From Bryoerythrophyllum caledonicum (taxonomy: Eukaryota; Streptophyta; Bryopsida; Pottiales; Pottiaceae), in the NCBI GenBank assembly GCA_963971425.1, contig OZ020516.1:20157332-20221331 (forward strand): 64,000 bases of DNA, read 5' to 3'. Positions 1-12,521 of the stretch are shown here, one piece after another. Numbering within the stretch: the first letter of the stretch is position 1; each line of letters opens with the position of its first letter. Both the position numbers and the translations under genes were made by a program. Under the pieces are notes generated by a model. The model saw nothing but the letters and a program-made list of their open reading frames with translations. It had not been told where the DNA came from and searched no databases.

Positions 1-1060
1 ATTTTTTTATCGTCCTGGTGTGAGAATTGGGTTGACCTGTGTGCATATGAACGGTCATTTGGAATCGTGCAAGTGCTGGCGTCATTTCTAATGAGATGCA
101 TGTGCGATTTATTGTTCATGATTTTTCATGCCAAATCCTTACTTCCTTACATACTAAACGTGTGTAGATGAAGGTTCAGCTTGTTCAAGCAAATTGTGCT
201 GGTGAGAATAGAATATGCTTCCTACTGGAATGATTCCTTTGACTATTAGCAAATGAGTTTAGTTGAAGTCTTGAGGGGCCTCGGATCCGAGGTATGTGAT
301 TGCAGGTCCCGGTTTCATCATTCGCTTTCTCATTTTGACGCTATTTTTATTCTGAATTCTATTCGAGTGTTCCAGGCAAGTCCTAGGAATCGATCGTGCT
401 GATTTTTGTATCGTCCTGGTGTGAGAATTGGGTCTACCCGTTTGCATGTGAACGATCACTTGTAATCGTGCAAGTGCTGGCGTCCTTATTAAATGAGACG
501 CGTGTGCGATTTATTGTTCATGAACTTTCATGCTAAATCCTTACTTCCATACGTACTAAACGTGTGTAGATGAAGGTTCAGCTTGTTCAAGTAGATTGTG
601 CTGGTGAGAATAGGATATGCTTCCTGCTGGAATGATTCCTTTGAATATTCTCAAATGAGTTTGGTAGATGTCTTGAGGGGCCTCGGATCCGAGGTATTTG
701 ATTGCAGGTACTGGTTGCATCATTGGCTTTCTAATTTTGACGCTATTTTTATTCGGAATTCTACTCGAGTGTTCCAGGCAAGTCCTAGGAAGCGAACGTG
801 CTGATTTTTGTATCATCCTGGTGTGAGAATCGTGTCTGGTGTGACACTCGTGATGGTGTGAGATTCGTGTCTGGTGGGACACTTGTGCAAGTGCTGGTGT
901 GAGATTCGTGCAAGTGCTGGTGTCCCAATTTTTGAGAAGCATGTGCGATTATGAGGTCATGAACATTTATGCTAATTCGTTACTTACGTACTTAATGTGT
1001 GTGGATGAAGGTTTTTGCTTGTATGCAGATTGTGCATGTGAGAATTGAAATACCCTAAAC
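1..1060 (+). repeat. Tandem repeat, about 402 bp period, with GGATCC palindromes
   Basis: Two nearly full units and a weaker third can be seen; for example the segment at 179-580 recurs from 581. Each full unit holds the 14-bp perfect palindrome CCTCGGATCCGAGG (279-292 and 681-694), and a decayed version lies near 1147-1160. By position, upstream of the ParB-domain exon, this is the intron that carries GGATCC palindromes in the other copies. No coding is supported here. Confidence 0.8.
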
Positions 1061-1414
1061 CTGTTGGACTGTTCCTTAGTGGATTTGTTTTCAGTTTTTT
1101 CATATTCCGAGAATGCTTACAGTTATGTGTGATGTCATTTTGATGCCTTAGATCCGAGGTAGTACTACTCGTCTTTTTATGTTCTTATATTATCTTTCGG
1201 TCACACCAACATTCTTTTCAGCTCCTTACATGTGCGTTTTAAGTTGATGCGTCTAACATGCTGAATGATTCTAACTTGCTGGTTTATTGCAATCTCACTC
1301 GATATTTGATCTATTCATTCTTTGTTGTTTAAGTTTCTTTTGCTCGATTATATTTTAGCTCCAGTCTCATGCTCATGTATGAAACTAAAAATTATTTACC
1401 ATGGATGTGTGTAG
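1061..1414 (+). other. Intron sequence upstream of the ParB exon of element A
   Basis: This is non-coding sequence between the tandem repeats and the exon that opens at 1415. It ends in a T-rich tract and a TGTGTAG acceptor. The upstream exons I to III seen in elements B and E are not found here and should lie left of the window. Confidence 0.5.
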
Positions 1415-4400
1415 ATGGCCTCACCACATGGGGACATGATCACGCCAACTAAGGACTTGGAGCAGCCCAGTAAGGACACGAATTCTCCTTTGGCAACTTT
1501 GGAATCTCCACATGCAGATTCGAGTTTAGTCCTGCAAGTTGTACCGGTGTTGGGGGTTGATCCTGGTTTGGACACTACAGAGCTTTCATTAAGGAAGTCC
1601 ATTCGTGGGACTTCCTACGATGTGCTACAGAAGTCTCATTCTCCATCTATCGGGGAGTTGCACATCCCACTCTGTCGAATGTTGCCAATGACTGAGGTGC
1701 GTATTCCAGTCAAGCCAGACATTGAGAAGCTAAAGAGCGAGTTTGTAGAAGGCTACCGCCCAGGATCTGCTTGTTTCTATGTTGCTTTGAGAAACTTTTC
1801 CATGGTAGAACGGGAAGTTCTTCCCGAAGAGCGTGCAGGATGGTCAGACATTTGGCGTGCCGAGGACCAGAAGTTTGAAGCTTTGATTGCGAGTAGGCCA
1901 GAGTTACAATGCCTCTCTGATCGCTATTTTTTTGTATGGGATGGCAACCATCGCCATCTTGCATGGATGGATGTCATATCCACCATGCATAGAAACGATT
2001 CTGCGTTTCATATTCCGGTTCGGGCAGTTTTATTAGAGCCCACTTTGGCGAACCGCCATATATTACTGAACGCCATGACGGACTGGAACAAGTGAGTTCT
2101 TTTCTTTATTTCTTTTGTATTATGGTTTTTTTAGATGAGCTTGTAATTATTTAGTTATTTTACAATTATTTGAAGTTTATGATCATTGTCATTCAGGCAG
2201 AAAGACTCAGACCATGTGACACAGCAACTATCACATGATGTGAAGAGAGTCCAACATTTTGGGTTGTTGGACTTCGATCAGCTCAAGGGTCTGATTAGTG
2301 AGGAGGATCACAATGCTAGTGTGGCGGAGTGGGCTAGAAAGGGGACAAAGAAGTGGTACCATATGACCTTCGATTCATTCCTGAAGTTACTTTATGAGGT
2401 ATGTTTTGATTTAATTTGGCTCTAATTTTCATACTACATGTTATCATCTGTAATCTGTGAATGATATGTTCTTGTGAGTTTTTTTGCCATTTTTTCTCAT
2501 ACTCAATTAAATTTTTTCTTCGTGTAGCGGGAGCTTATTGCAGCTCAAGAAGATTGTATTTGAACTTACCGTGACACACTTGTGACCGGTGTTGGGGCTG
2601 ATCGTGTTGGGAGCTCCGCGGAGTTGGTTACTCTATGCTCTGAAGCGGTGCAGGAGAAGAAGACTCAATGTGGCACCTTGCTCACGCGACTTCTTGCCAT
2701 TGCTGACCCACGTAATGGTGAAGAGTTTTTCAAAGAGGTAATTATTTGTGCAATTCATTGTACTAGTTCGTTCGACAAGTGAATTTTTTTTTTTCAAGTT
2801 TTAATTGACCACTTCTTTGTTGTCCTCTAATTCAGGTTCTACATCATTACGATGTTTATCAGAACAAGCCAGAAATCACATCAGAGAAGTTGCAACTGCT
2901 TTGCACTTCGAAGGTTTCTGCAAGGTTCAAAGGTAGATGGATGCGTTGGTGGAATTTGTCGAAAGAGGGCAGGGATGAATACAATTTTCCAAAAGCACCA
3001 TGTTCGGAGATTAGTCTTAAACCCTGGCTTGACGTGGCTTCATTTTGGGCAGGGGTAAGTTCAATTTTCTTTAATCGTTTTCTGTTTGTTTTTCCATCAG
3101 TTGTAAGTCTTGCTTACTAATATTTTGTGTTCATTCTACGGCTTGAGGAGGAGGCTGAGAAGTTATTTGCCAAGGTCGTCAAGGATGACAACATCACTAT
3201 CAAGATGGAGGGTCTTCCTAACCCTGTTCTAGATATTGGCTCATGGGTTGAGGCCAGCTCTCTCACATTCTGGAAGAAGGCGTTCAAGAACCATTTTAGT
3301 GGGCCGAAGCCGTTCGTGAAGTCAGATGAGTTTCTCAAGCAGCCTGAGACACCTCAGAGTGTGAAGAGAGTGGTGCTCCGCTATTTTTGGCGAGAGCTCG
3401 TTGCTAATGGAGCTCTGCAGCCTCGGGAGTTGCCAATCCGGCTGAGGAAGTGGTGTGATACCACAGTCAGCGCTGAGTGCATTTTCACAGAGTCTCAGTT
3501 GCGCCGTTTTACTCGGCATCATTTGGCTCAGTGTCCTTGGTATTTGGAGCTTTGGCATTCAGCTCCAACTCCAGGTGACGAGGTGGAACTTCGGGAGTCA
3601 TGTGATGCTTTGGCACAACATTCTGGTGCGGGTCCAGCTTTGCAGGCTTCAGCTCCATTCCAGGTTGAGCCTGACCTTGAGCTCTCTGAAAAGGCCAAGG
3701 AGAGGGCACAACAGAAGGCGGCCAGGATTGCAGCCAGAGTCGCTGAGCGAGAAGCGGCCCGTTTGGAGAAGGAGACTGCAAGGAAGGAGAAGAAAGAGAC
3801 TCGAGTGAGGAACAAGGAATTGGCAACTCTGGTGGCCAAGGAGGGGCCCGAGAAATTGTTGTCTGCTGTGGGTCTTGGATCGTTCTCACAGCCGGCACCT
3901 GTATTGACAACATTTGGCGCTTCTCCATCTGCCAGCAGCCGCCCATGAATGTTTGTTGCGAAACCAGCGTAGACCATCTATTCCATACCTGTCGTGGAGC
4001 AGACAGAGTCCACTACTGGTGTTGAGGTAATCAATACAAGCGCCTACTCTATCATTACTGACTATGATTCAGTCACTGTTGAGGATGACGTTCCACCAGT
4101 TTGGAGGGATATAGCACAGTGGTTGATTGCCCATGGAGGATCCAAGACGCGGTACATGAAGGGGGAGTTGACAGAGGATGGTTTGGCGGATATGTTCATA
4201 TTTGACGTCCCGGAGGACTTGCCAATTCCAGGGATTCAGGGTGGTATTGTGATTCCACCATGGAACACACTACCTACAGTGCCGACCCCCAAGGGTCGGA
4301 AAGAATCATTGTGGATTCGGTTTAACTTCGAGTTGGCAGAGTCATTTCTTCGTGATGGAGGAGCTATCATTGTGTTCTATCCAGATTCCAGGTTCATTTC

Positions 4401-5473
4401 AAATGAACTGGTTTCCTGGGCTCAGTGGTCGGGTTTTGACGAAGAGGCGAAGTGGTTCGCCATCAATGGACTTCTCCTCTTCTCTGATGCTCGCCCCGGC
4501 CGCGTACACAAGACTTTCATGGTGAAGTGCTTCGTTCGAAAGGCGGATCCTCCAACTCCATTTGTCTTCAATGACAGAGTGGAACTTTTGGCGGATGGGA
4601 TTGAGCTCTCTTCAGACGGCCATCTGACCAATTTCATCACCCAGGAGTCAGTGACGGTGAGAGCCTCCACCGGGATGCCATGGCGAGGAGCCAGAGAGAA
4701 GTCGCAGAATCTGTTGGAGGCACTTATTGATCTTTGCACCAAGGAGGATGAGATCGTCATGGACCTTACTGCTTCTACAGGTATATTAATTTTATACTTG
4801 CATTTTGTGGTTTGATAATCAAACCACGATTCTAATTTCATTCTGTTTGTATCCTACACTTTTTCTAGGTGCAAGTATCAGGGCTTGCAAAGCCCTCAAG
4901 CGTCATATTCTTGCCTTGGAGGCAGACAAGGACTTGGTAGATGAGGTGCTTCGACCCATGATTCCACAGTCGGTGGAGGTTACTTCTGTGATTGTTGAGC
5001 CCGTGGAGCAGACTTCTCTCAAGCGCCCTTTGGAGCTTGGTGATGATGAACCAGAGATTAAGACTGCGCCTAAGAGAACTTGTAAGTAAGTTCTCTTCCT
5101 TTATTTGTTTTTTTTGTTATCTTTTTCTATCATTGATATTTTACTAATGAAAATTTGTTGCAGACGGTTCTCGACGTCGTTGATGGCTTCTCTGTCAACA
5201 CCTCCCACAGGAGTGCTGGCTCGTTTGGCAGGGAAGGTTGTGAGTCCGGAGCATGGTCTTATTTTGCCTGCATATGCCGAAGCTGCTGCCATTGCATCCA
5301 TAGCACAGTCGTCGCCTCCACGACGTCCACCGACTACTCGATCCGGCTCCGGAGCGAAGGATTTTGTGGATGACGAGGCTGAGGAGGCTAGTACTCATTC
5401 TGGTAGTGGTTCTGATAGCAGTATGCCGTTTATCCATCAGGGCAGTGACGATGAGTTCAGTAGTGAAGAGTAG
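1415..5473 (+). pseudogene. ParB-domain / N4-N6 methyltransferase-like fusion gene, copy A (decayed)
   Basis: Seven exons (IV to X of the family model) are recognisable: 1415-2091, 2197-2398, 2528-2737, 2836-3054, 3142-4780, 4869-5085 and 5164-5473. Lengths 202, 210, 219 and 217 bp match the other copies exactly. Exon IV encodes the ParB-like domain with the box D-G-N-H-R-H-L-A-W. The long fifth exon has a charged Ala/Glu/Lys coiled coil and a stretch like motif IV of DNA methyltransferases (F-D-V-P-E where D-P-P-Y is usual). The junction with 4869 forms a motif-I-like D-L-T-A-S-T-G-A-S. Stops interrupt the model at about 2561, 3946 and 3971, and the acceptor before 3142 reads CGG instead of AG, so the copy is dead as modelled. 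Exon IV starts with ATG right after the acceptor, so a shorter product starting there is possible. Presumed nuclear DNA-binding protein; function is inferred only. Confidence 0.85.
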
Positions 5474-6640
5474 TGATTCTTCTATTTTGTGTGCCGTATT
5501 GACCTGATATGAGGCTTTGGATTTATGGATATATATCACCGTTGCAAGTCTTATTTGATTCCTCGTTTCAATAACATAAATGTTTGTACTCTAGTTTGAG
5601 ATAACGTAACATATAATACAATGCAAACTTGTATTCCAAATAAGCCCGATTTTATATTTCATTAATGGGGGAGAAGTACATCTATGTACCCCATATTTTC
5701 TTATACAATAGAATTTAAAATATGGAGATAAAGTACATCTATTCAACTATCTAAATTGTTTTACTGCAAATATCATAAGTCCATGGATAAACATTGCTTG
5801 AATAACTCTGCGAATTACAGCAGAAGAATTTTCTCGAATGCGTATTACTATTCTAACTGAGTCAAATATGTAGTACTATTCTAATAAATATCATGAATTC
5901 ATGAAGCGAAATGTATGAAGTGAATATGTTATATGGATGTAAAAGAAGAATGAAAAAAAAACAAAAACAAAAAACTTGTTGTGCTACAACCGCACCTAAC
6001 CTATGTCTACCCTGTATCTAAACTACACTAAGCGGAATGAGGCTGGTCTCCCAAGGTCCTTGTATACCCGGCACTAGCACCCGAAGGCTGCCACGGCAGT
6101 ATCAATTGCGACTTGAGATGACCAGGCCATCCTGGCTTGTCACTGGAGGTAATGGTTGTACTCAGCCATCATATAGTACACCTCCCCAGCCTCACCAATC
6201 GATATGGGATTGTGGGATTATGGAAATTTCTGAATGAAAGATCATGGTGCCGAGTAGAGAGAATGATAGTGATGAACCATCTAAAAATAATCGAAACTTT
6301 GTAAACTATTCATGGTGTGATTAAGGTATAGTTCTAATTTCAAAAACACATTATATCAATTGTTTATAATCCATCAATAAGTATCATTTTTTATCTATCA
6401 GATTCTCTTATCAAATTACTTTTAGTTGTGATTTTTTGCCAAATTTCTCATAATAGTGCCACGGGTATAGGTGCCTCTATTCAATAAACTATAAATTAAA
6501 GCAATTGCAGGTCAAGAATTTCTCTTATGTTTTTTGTTTCTTGTTTTTTTTTTGAAGCACGATCCACCTACACTCACGGCAATAGGTGTTCTTTTTAATT
6601 TCACAACAAAAACAATGGTAAAAATTGTCATGAATTCAGT
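5474..6640. other. 3' flank and subterminal region of element A
   Basis: This is AT-rich and non-coding. It lies between the stop of the ParB-methyltransferase-like gene and the terminal heptamers. The only feature I can support is the subterminal motif TCACGGCAATAGG at 6574-6586, the inverted form of the CCTATRGCCGTGG motif found near the other ends. Confidence 0.5.
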
Positions 6641-6682
6641 GCTCGCCGCTCGCCGCTCACCGCTCACAAGATAGCATTCCTG
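6641..6682 (-). repeat. Type-2 terminal inverted repeat, right end of element A
   Basis: Four heptamers (GCTCGCC twice, GCTCACC, then GCTCACA) lead into AAGATAGCATTCCTG. The reverse complement begins CAGGAATGCTATCTTGTG, matching the left ends of elements B and E. Confidence 0.85.
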
Positions 6683-6692
6683 TTAGCACCCA

Positions 6693-7422
6693 AACTCACT
6701 CAAAACTACTCATCTCTCCATATATGCTCATTCCTTAACTTGTCGGTTTTTCGGGGAGCTTACCTTATACTCCAAGTGAGACTTCTATAGTTTGGTTGCA
6801 CAAGGTATTTCGGGGAGGTGGGCCCTTGTCATACATGTACCCTCTCATTTTTCTTGCCCTCTCATTTTAGGGGGTCCAGAGGCTTTTTTTAGAATTTCTT
6901 TTAACAAAGTTGGGGCTTGTGGCCCCGAATTACTCTTTGAGACCCTAATTTGCTTTAAATAAGTCCTCTACCCAAAAATAAAATAGGGCCAAGTTTTACC
7001 CCACCCCCCCTCCTTAAATACCTCGTGTCACGAAGTGTACTAGTTCATGCACAATAGCTAGTAAATAATGCACAACACTATCTACACAAAGGGTACATTT
7101 CACGTTGACCCTACTTCACAAAAGCATTGAAGCTTTTCAATGCTTGCACCAATGCGCATGGAAATTGTTTCATTTGAAGCGTATGAACTAGTGCCAAAAA
7201 TGACCACCTAGGCATGAAAGGATTAACCCCTGAAAGGGCCAAGGCAATTTAGAGGAATCTCTATTCCATTGATTAAAAATTGCCAAGATTAACCTTTTGA
7301 GAATTGTAATTGTAGGATCTTCTTCTAAACTAATATTAGATGATGTGGTAAACATTTTGTAAATTTTGACCTTACAAATTGAAAGATAATTGCAATCAAA
7401 GTAATAAAAAAGTCCCTCAAAG
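6693..7422. other. Spacer between elements A and B
   Basis: About 730 bp with no reading frame, repeat or RNA gene I can support. It is the target DNA into which B inserted. It includes a C-rich run near 7000-7015. Confidence 0.4.
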
Positions 7423-7432
7423 GGATTGTACT
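7423..7432. repeat. 10-bp target-site duplication, left copy (element B)
   Basis: GGATTGTACT directly precedes the CAG terminus of element B and is repeated exactly at 22104-22113. Confidence 0.92.
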
Positions 7433-7475
7433 CAGGATTGCTATCTTGTGAGCGGTGAGCGGCGAGCGGCGAGCG
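7433..7475 (+). repeat. Type-2 terminal inverted repeat, left end of element B
   Basis: CAGGATTGCTATCTTGTG is followed by the heptamers GGTGAGC, GGCGAGC and GGCGAGC. It pairs in inverted orientation with the type-1 end at 22055-22103 over the shared GCTATCTTGTGAGC core. Confidence 0.9.
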
Positions 7476-10400
7476 TTGAGTATTGAATTTAAAAAAAAAA
7501 TTCGTGGTGTTTTTTGTTGACTTTGAAAAGGGTCACCTATGGCCGTGGGTTCTATTTAGACTGTGTTGACATATAAAAAATACATAGAATTTTACGATGA
7601 CAATGTACTTCGACACATGGAAGTATGAGTACTTTAGGATTGATTGCAACATTTCAATTGAAATTGGAAGGGACGCTTATGGGTGAGGGTTTAGAGTTTA
7701 GGGTGTGGCCACATATCAATAGACTAAGAAATTCAATGGAAAAATTTAAAATTATATGGTTTAGGGTGGCAGGCAGAATTTAAGTGATACCTAGTTCATA
7801 CCCTTATAATACCTAGGTGATATCCATGTAATACCTAGGGTATAAAAATTAGATACCATGGAGATACCCGTTTTGTGTGAACCACTCTTAATTAAAATAT
7901 TCCTGTTCTTCGACAGCAATTGATTAAAAAATAGCAATGCCTAAGATATGAAGATTGTAAACTCAGAGGACATGTAACGAAGTTACAAAGGATATTTATA
8001 ATGAATCAAATATTTAATCCATGATAGAACGAAATATTCTCATCACGCATTAATGACATACGTTGTTTTTTGTTAGACATACGTGAAAAGAATGGGATAT
8101 TGACATGAATGAAGATGACCAATGTTGGGAAAATAATGAAGACAACCAACAAGTAGTACTGTGATAGTAAAACAAAACACAAACCAATGCAAAGGAATCA
8201 AGATCCTGTAGCGAAAAGGTCACTCGGGTCACTATCGTCCGAAGAACTATCACTACTCTCCGAGCCACTAACGTTGGCCTCCCCATCTATGAAAGGACAT
8301 GTACGGGACCTACGTGGGACTACCGTTTGCAGACGTGGAGGGGAATGTTGTGCTGCCATGCCGTCTGCAAGAGCAGCATCCCAGGGATTCAAATGGAATC
8401 GACGCGTAGGGCTCTTCACCTCCAATAACAAGGGAGAAAACACTCCAACATGAGACCGTGACAATGATGCCATCAACGACGAAGGCCGACTGCACAAATT
8501 AAAGTCCGGTTTAGAATTTAAGCATGTGTCAAACTAAAATTGTAAACCGCATTCCAAAACTAAAATCTATTAAGGGTAGGACTTACTCACAACGTCTCTT
8601 CGGGACGGTCTTCACCTCTCGCTCGTCGTCATCAATCTCCAAGGGGCGCTTGCGAGAGCCTTCCGCCACCACCGTTGGCGCAGCTGACTCGACCTCAATG
8701 GTATCAGGGATCAAAGGAAGGAGGATTTCTTCCACCAACTCTCGGTCCTCCTTTAGTACCAAAATGTGTCACTTAAGAGCCTTGCAAGCCTTAATAGACG
8801 CCCCTTCATGAAAAATAAAACATACGGTGTTAGCACATAAAATCAAGAGTATAACAGATGAAGTGGGTTGATATGAAACATTTCTAACCTGTAGATGTTG
8901 TGAGATCCAGAACAATGTCCTCCTCTTGAGTGCAGAGATCAATAAGAGCCTCCATGAGGTTTGTGGACTTCTCTCGCGCACCACGCCATGGTACGTCGCT
9001 ATCCGCCCTCATGGTCAGAGTCTCTTGAGTAATGAGATTGGTCATGTGACCATCTGAAGACAGCTGAATCCCATCTCGTTGCAGCTCCATCCTATCAAAG
9101 AAGGAGAATGGAACCGCAGGATCCAATTTCCTCATGAAGCACTTCACAAGGAAGCACTTGTGAGTGCGCCCAGGGTGGCCATCGTGGAATAGTCGTAGCC
9201 CGTTAATGGCAAACCACTTCGTCTCCTCGACAAAGCCCGCCCAATCGGCCCACGCTACAAGCTCATTGAAGATGAACTTCGAATCAGGGTAGAAAACTAT
9301 AAGTGGCGCTCCGTCACAAAGTAACGCCCCAACCATCTCAAAGGCCCTGTAAATCCAATGGGATTCTTTCTTACCTCCGTCTGATAACCGGGTTGGAAGC
9401 TTGTTCCAAATCGGTACAGCGATGCCACCGTCAATGTCGGGGACTGGTAAATCCTCTGGAATGTCGAATAGTACCATATCCGCCAAACCTAGAGTGCAAT
9501 CCAATGCCTCATGTCGCCAATGTCGCGAGCCCGAGTGCTCCTTCAAAAATAGGCGAAGCACCTTCCAAGCTGTGGGTTCGTCATCCTCCACAGCGACACT
9601 ATCAAACAAAGACATGATGGAGAGGGCACTCTCACACATGACCTTCATAGCAGTGGAAGACTGAGGAAGATCGAATATTGGTATCGAATACACCATCTGC
9701 GAGGGCTTCACAGCAAATGTTGAAGGGCGACTGCTAGCTGAGGGTGAAATGCCCATCATCAGTGTCACCGTTGGAGGGACTGCAAATCCTCCAAATCCTC
9801 TGAGTTGAGTAAACAACTTCTGAGGGCCTTCCTTCGCCACCAAAGCCGGGAACTCCTTGTACCTCTCTTTCTTGGAACTCTCCTTCTCTAGCCTAGCAGC
9901 CTCCCTCTCTTGTTCCTTAACTACTGCCTTTGCTACTTTCTCAGCAGCCTTGGCTTTGGCCTTCTCAGATTGCTCCTCAGTAACTGCCAAGGGAGCCGCC
10001 AACAAGGGAAGGGCGCTGCGAACTACAGGAGGAACCGCAATGGATTCGCAGGCCACTCGCAGCTGTACCTCGTCTCCAGGGGTTGGATCCACCTCCCGCA
10101 TCTCCAAGTACCACGGGCATTGGAGGAGGTGGTGCACAGAAAACCGACGCCTCTGTGAATCTGTGAAGATACACTTTGGAGCAGAAGTATCTATCCACTT
10201 TGTGAAACGGATGGGTAGATCTCCAACCACCAAGGATCCTACGGCCACGAGCACCCTCCAGAAATACCGCATCACAATCCGCTTCAGAGCCTTCTCGCAA
10301 CCGTCCTGCGCCATAAACTCCTCGCTCTTCGTGTAGGAGCCCTCCTTCCCGATCTGAGTAGAGAACACCTTCGTCCACAACGTCATGCTCTTTGCCTCAA

Positions 10401-12229
10401 TCCATTTCCCAATGGTGGGGATGGGATTCGGAAGCCCTTCAGTCTTGACGACAATGTTGTCCTCAAGGAGAATCTCTGCGTAGAGCTTCTCAGCCTCTTC
10501 TTCTAGCTGTGAAACGAAATTCTGATAGTTAGAAATTGATCATTGAAATATAGAAAAAAATGTGGTGAATGTCAAGAAAGATTGAACCTTACCCCAGCCC
10601 AGAACGTTGCCTTGTCAATCCAGCCACGAAGAACCTTATCCGACACTGGCGACGCGGGGAAGTTATACTCCATCCTGCTACCCTTGCTCATGTTCCACCA
10701 CCTGCTCCAGCGCGACTTGAACTTTGCAGCTACCCTAGCCGTGGCAATGAGCTGGAGTTTCTCGGGAGTCATCTCGGGCCGCATCTGGTAAACATCAAAG
10801 TGACGATTCACCTGCCTCACAAAATCAATCATTAGAGTGAAATTTATTTGGCTGGGAGTTAGAAATTCTGTATGGTAAGGATTATGTAAATTACACCCTC
10901 CCTACCTCTTTGAAGAAACCCTCCCCGTTAGCCCGGTTGGCAATTGCCAACAATCGAGTGAGCATGGTCTGGCAAGTCGTCTTCTTCTTTTGCACATCTT
11001 CAATGCAACGACTCACCAACTCAGGCCCACTTCCACGCTGATCTTCACTAACACTCGTGACCAAGTTGTCCTTAAATTTTTGAATCTGCTCCTCTTGAAC
11101 AACAATCAGGTCCCTCTGTGGTCAACATAAGCTCCAGATCAGTTTCAATATTTAGAACTGGGGTATGAATAAGAAATCATTGGCCAGTGCAACATGCACA
11201 AAGGGACCATAATGTACCTCATACATGAGCTTCACAAATGCTTCGAGAGTCATATGATACCATTTTCGTTGTCCCTTTTTTGACCACTCAAGGACACTAA
11301 CTTCATAATCCTCATCGCTGATGAGCCCCTTCAACTGCTCAAACTCTAAGAGGCCGAAATGTTGAACACGCTTTAGGTCGTGTGTCAGGTGTTGCACAAC
11401 GTGACCTGATTCTTTTTGCCTACGACAAAAGAACAATTCAGTTTCATTAAATAATATACCTAGAAATGTAAGCAATTGAAACAAACAAACATTGAAGTAA
11501 CTTAGTTTGTACCTGTTCAAGTCGGTCATCAGGTTGAGCAAGATGTGTCGGTTCTCGATAGTCGGCTCGATAACCACGGCTCTCACAGGCACGTGAAAGG
11601 ACACATCACATGGGTGAAGTTGAAAAATCATCTCGGTCCAAGCCATATGGCGATGATTGCCATGCCAGACGAAGAAGAACTTCTTTGAAAACGCATGGTA
11701 CTCCTCTCTGGTCTTCAATAGCTCCTCGAACTTCGAGTCCTCTTCAATCCAAAGCTCAGACCACGTTGACTTGTCTGCTGGTTGCACCCGCTTCTCCACA
11801 AGGGAGAAACTCTTCACAGACACATAAAAACTAGCAGAACCAGGCCGATACCCATTGACGAACTCCCCCTTCAATTTCTCCACGTCACTATGAAGAGGTA
11901 ATCTAACCTCAGTCATGGGCACCATCCGACAGAGCGGAATGGGGAGATCACTAGCAAAGGAGCAAATGCTGCTCTATAGGATGTCGTAAGAGGTCCCACG
12001 GATGGACCTCCGCAAACTTTGAAGTGTTGGAGCCAGCCCATGCTCATCAACAAGTTCAGTGGTGCGTGCTTCGTCCTCTATAATCTCAGCGTCCCCACGT
12101 GAAAAAGTCGTCGTAGATTCCATACTCTCAACCTGCAATATGAATGCATGAGAAACCAAATCAACCAATTGCATCTAGCTGAACTAGGAATTGGAATCGA
12201 ATCATGGAAAAACCAAGATTATGCAATTC

Positions 12230-12521
12230 CTGAACATCCACGAGACGAGCATTGCCTCACCGACCACCCCAGCCAGTACCAAGAAGATACTGATATTCTC
12301 CAGCACGAAGGACCGAGTACAGTCACCCCACCCTCCCCATACTTTCTCGTCATCCTCCCCACTCAGTCACTCACCTTCACCTCTCTCACTCCCCACCCTT
12401 TCCACCCAGTCCTCAGACTCTCCCCTCCTCACAGTCTAGCTCTCCCCAACTTTACTACGTCCTGGATCTTGATGGAAAGTACAGGAAATGAAATCATGAA
12501 CAAGAGCTGGAGACCAACAGT
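12230..12521. repeat. Partial unit of the intron III tandem repeat, left of the CACTA element
   Basis: C-rich sequence ending in a segment (about 12420-12521) that closely matches the ends of the units near 15280-15370 and 15770-15845. It is the left part of a repeat unit cut by the CACTA insertion. Confidence 0.7.

Larger units (their letters stand above)
1..6682 (+). mobile_element. Element A: MULE carrying a ParB-methyltransferase-like gene, left part outside window
   Basis: This is the type-2 half of a copy of the large MULE family described for element B. It holds intron repeats at the left edge, the ParB-methyltransferase-like gene on the plus strand, and a type-2 terminus ending at 6682 (heptamer run 6641-6667, then GCTCACAAGATAGC and ATTCCTG). 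The conserved subterminal motif is at 6574-6586. The transposase gene would lie left of base 1. The expected right-hand target duplication is TTAGCACCCA at 6683-6692, but its partner is not visible. The gene sequence is clearly diverged from B, D and E, so this is an older copy or another subfamily. Confidence 0.85.
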
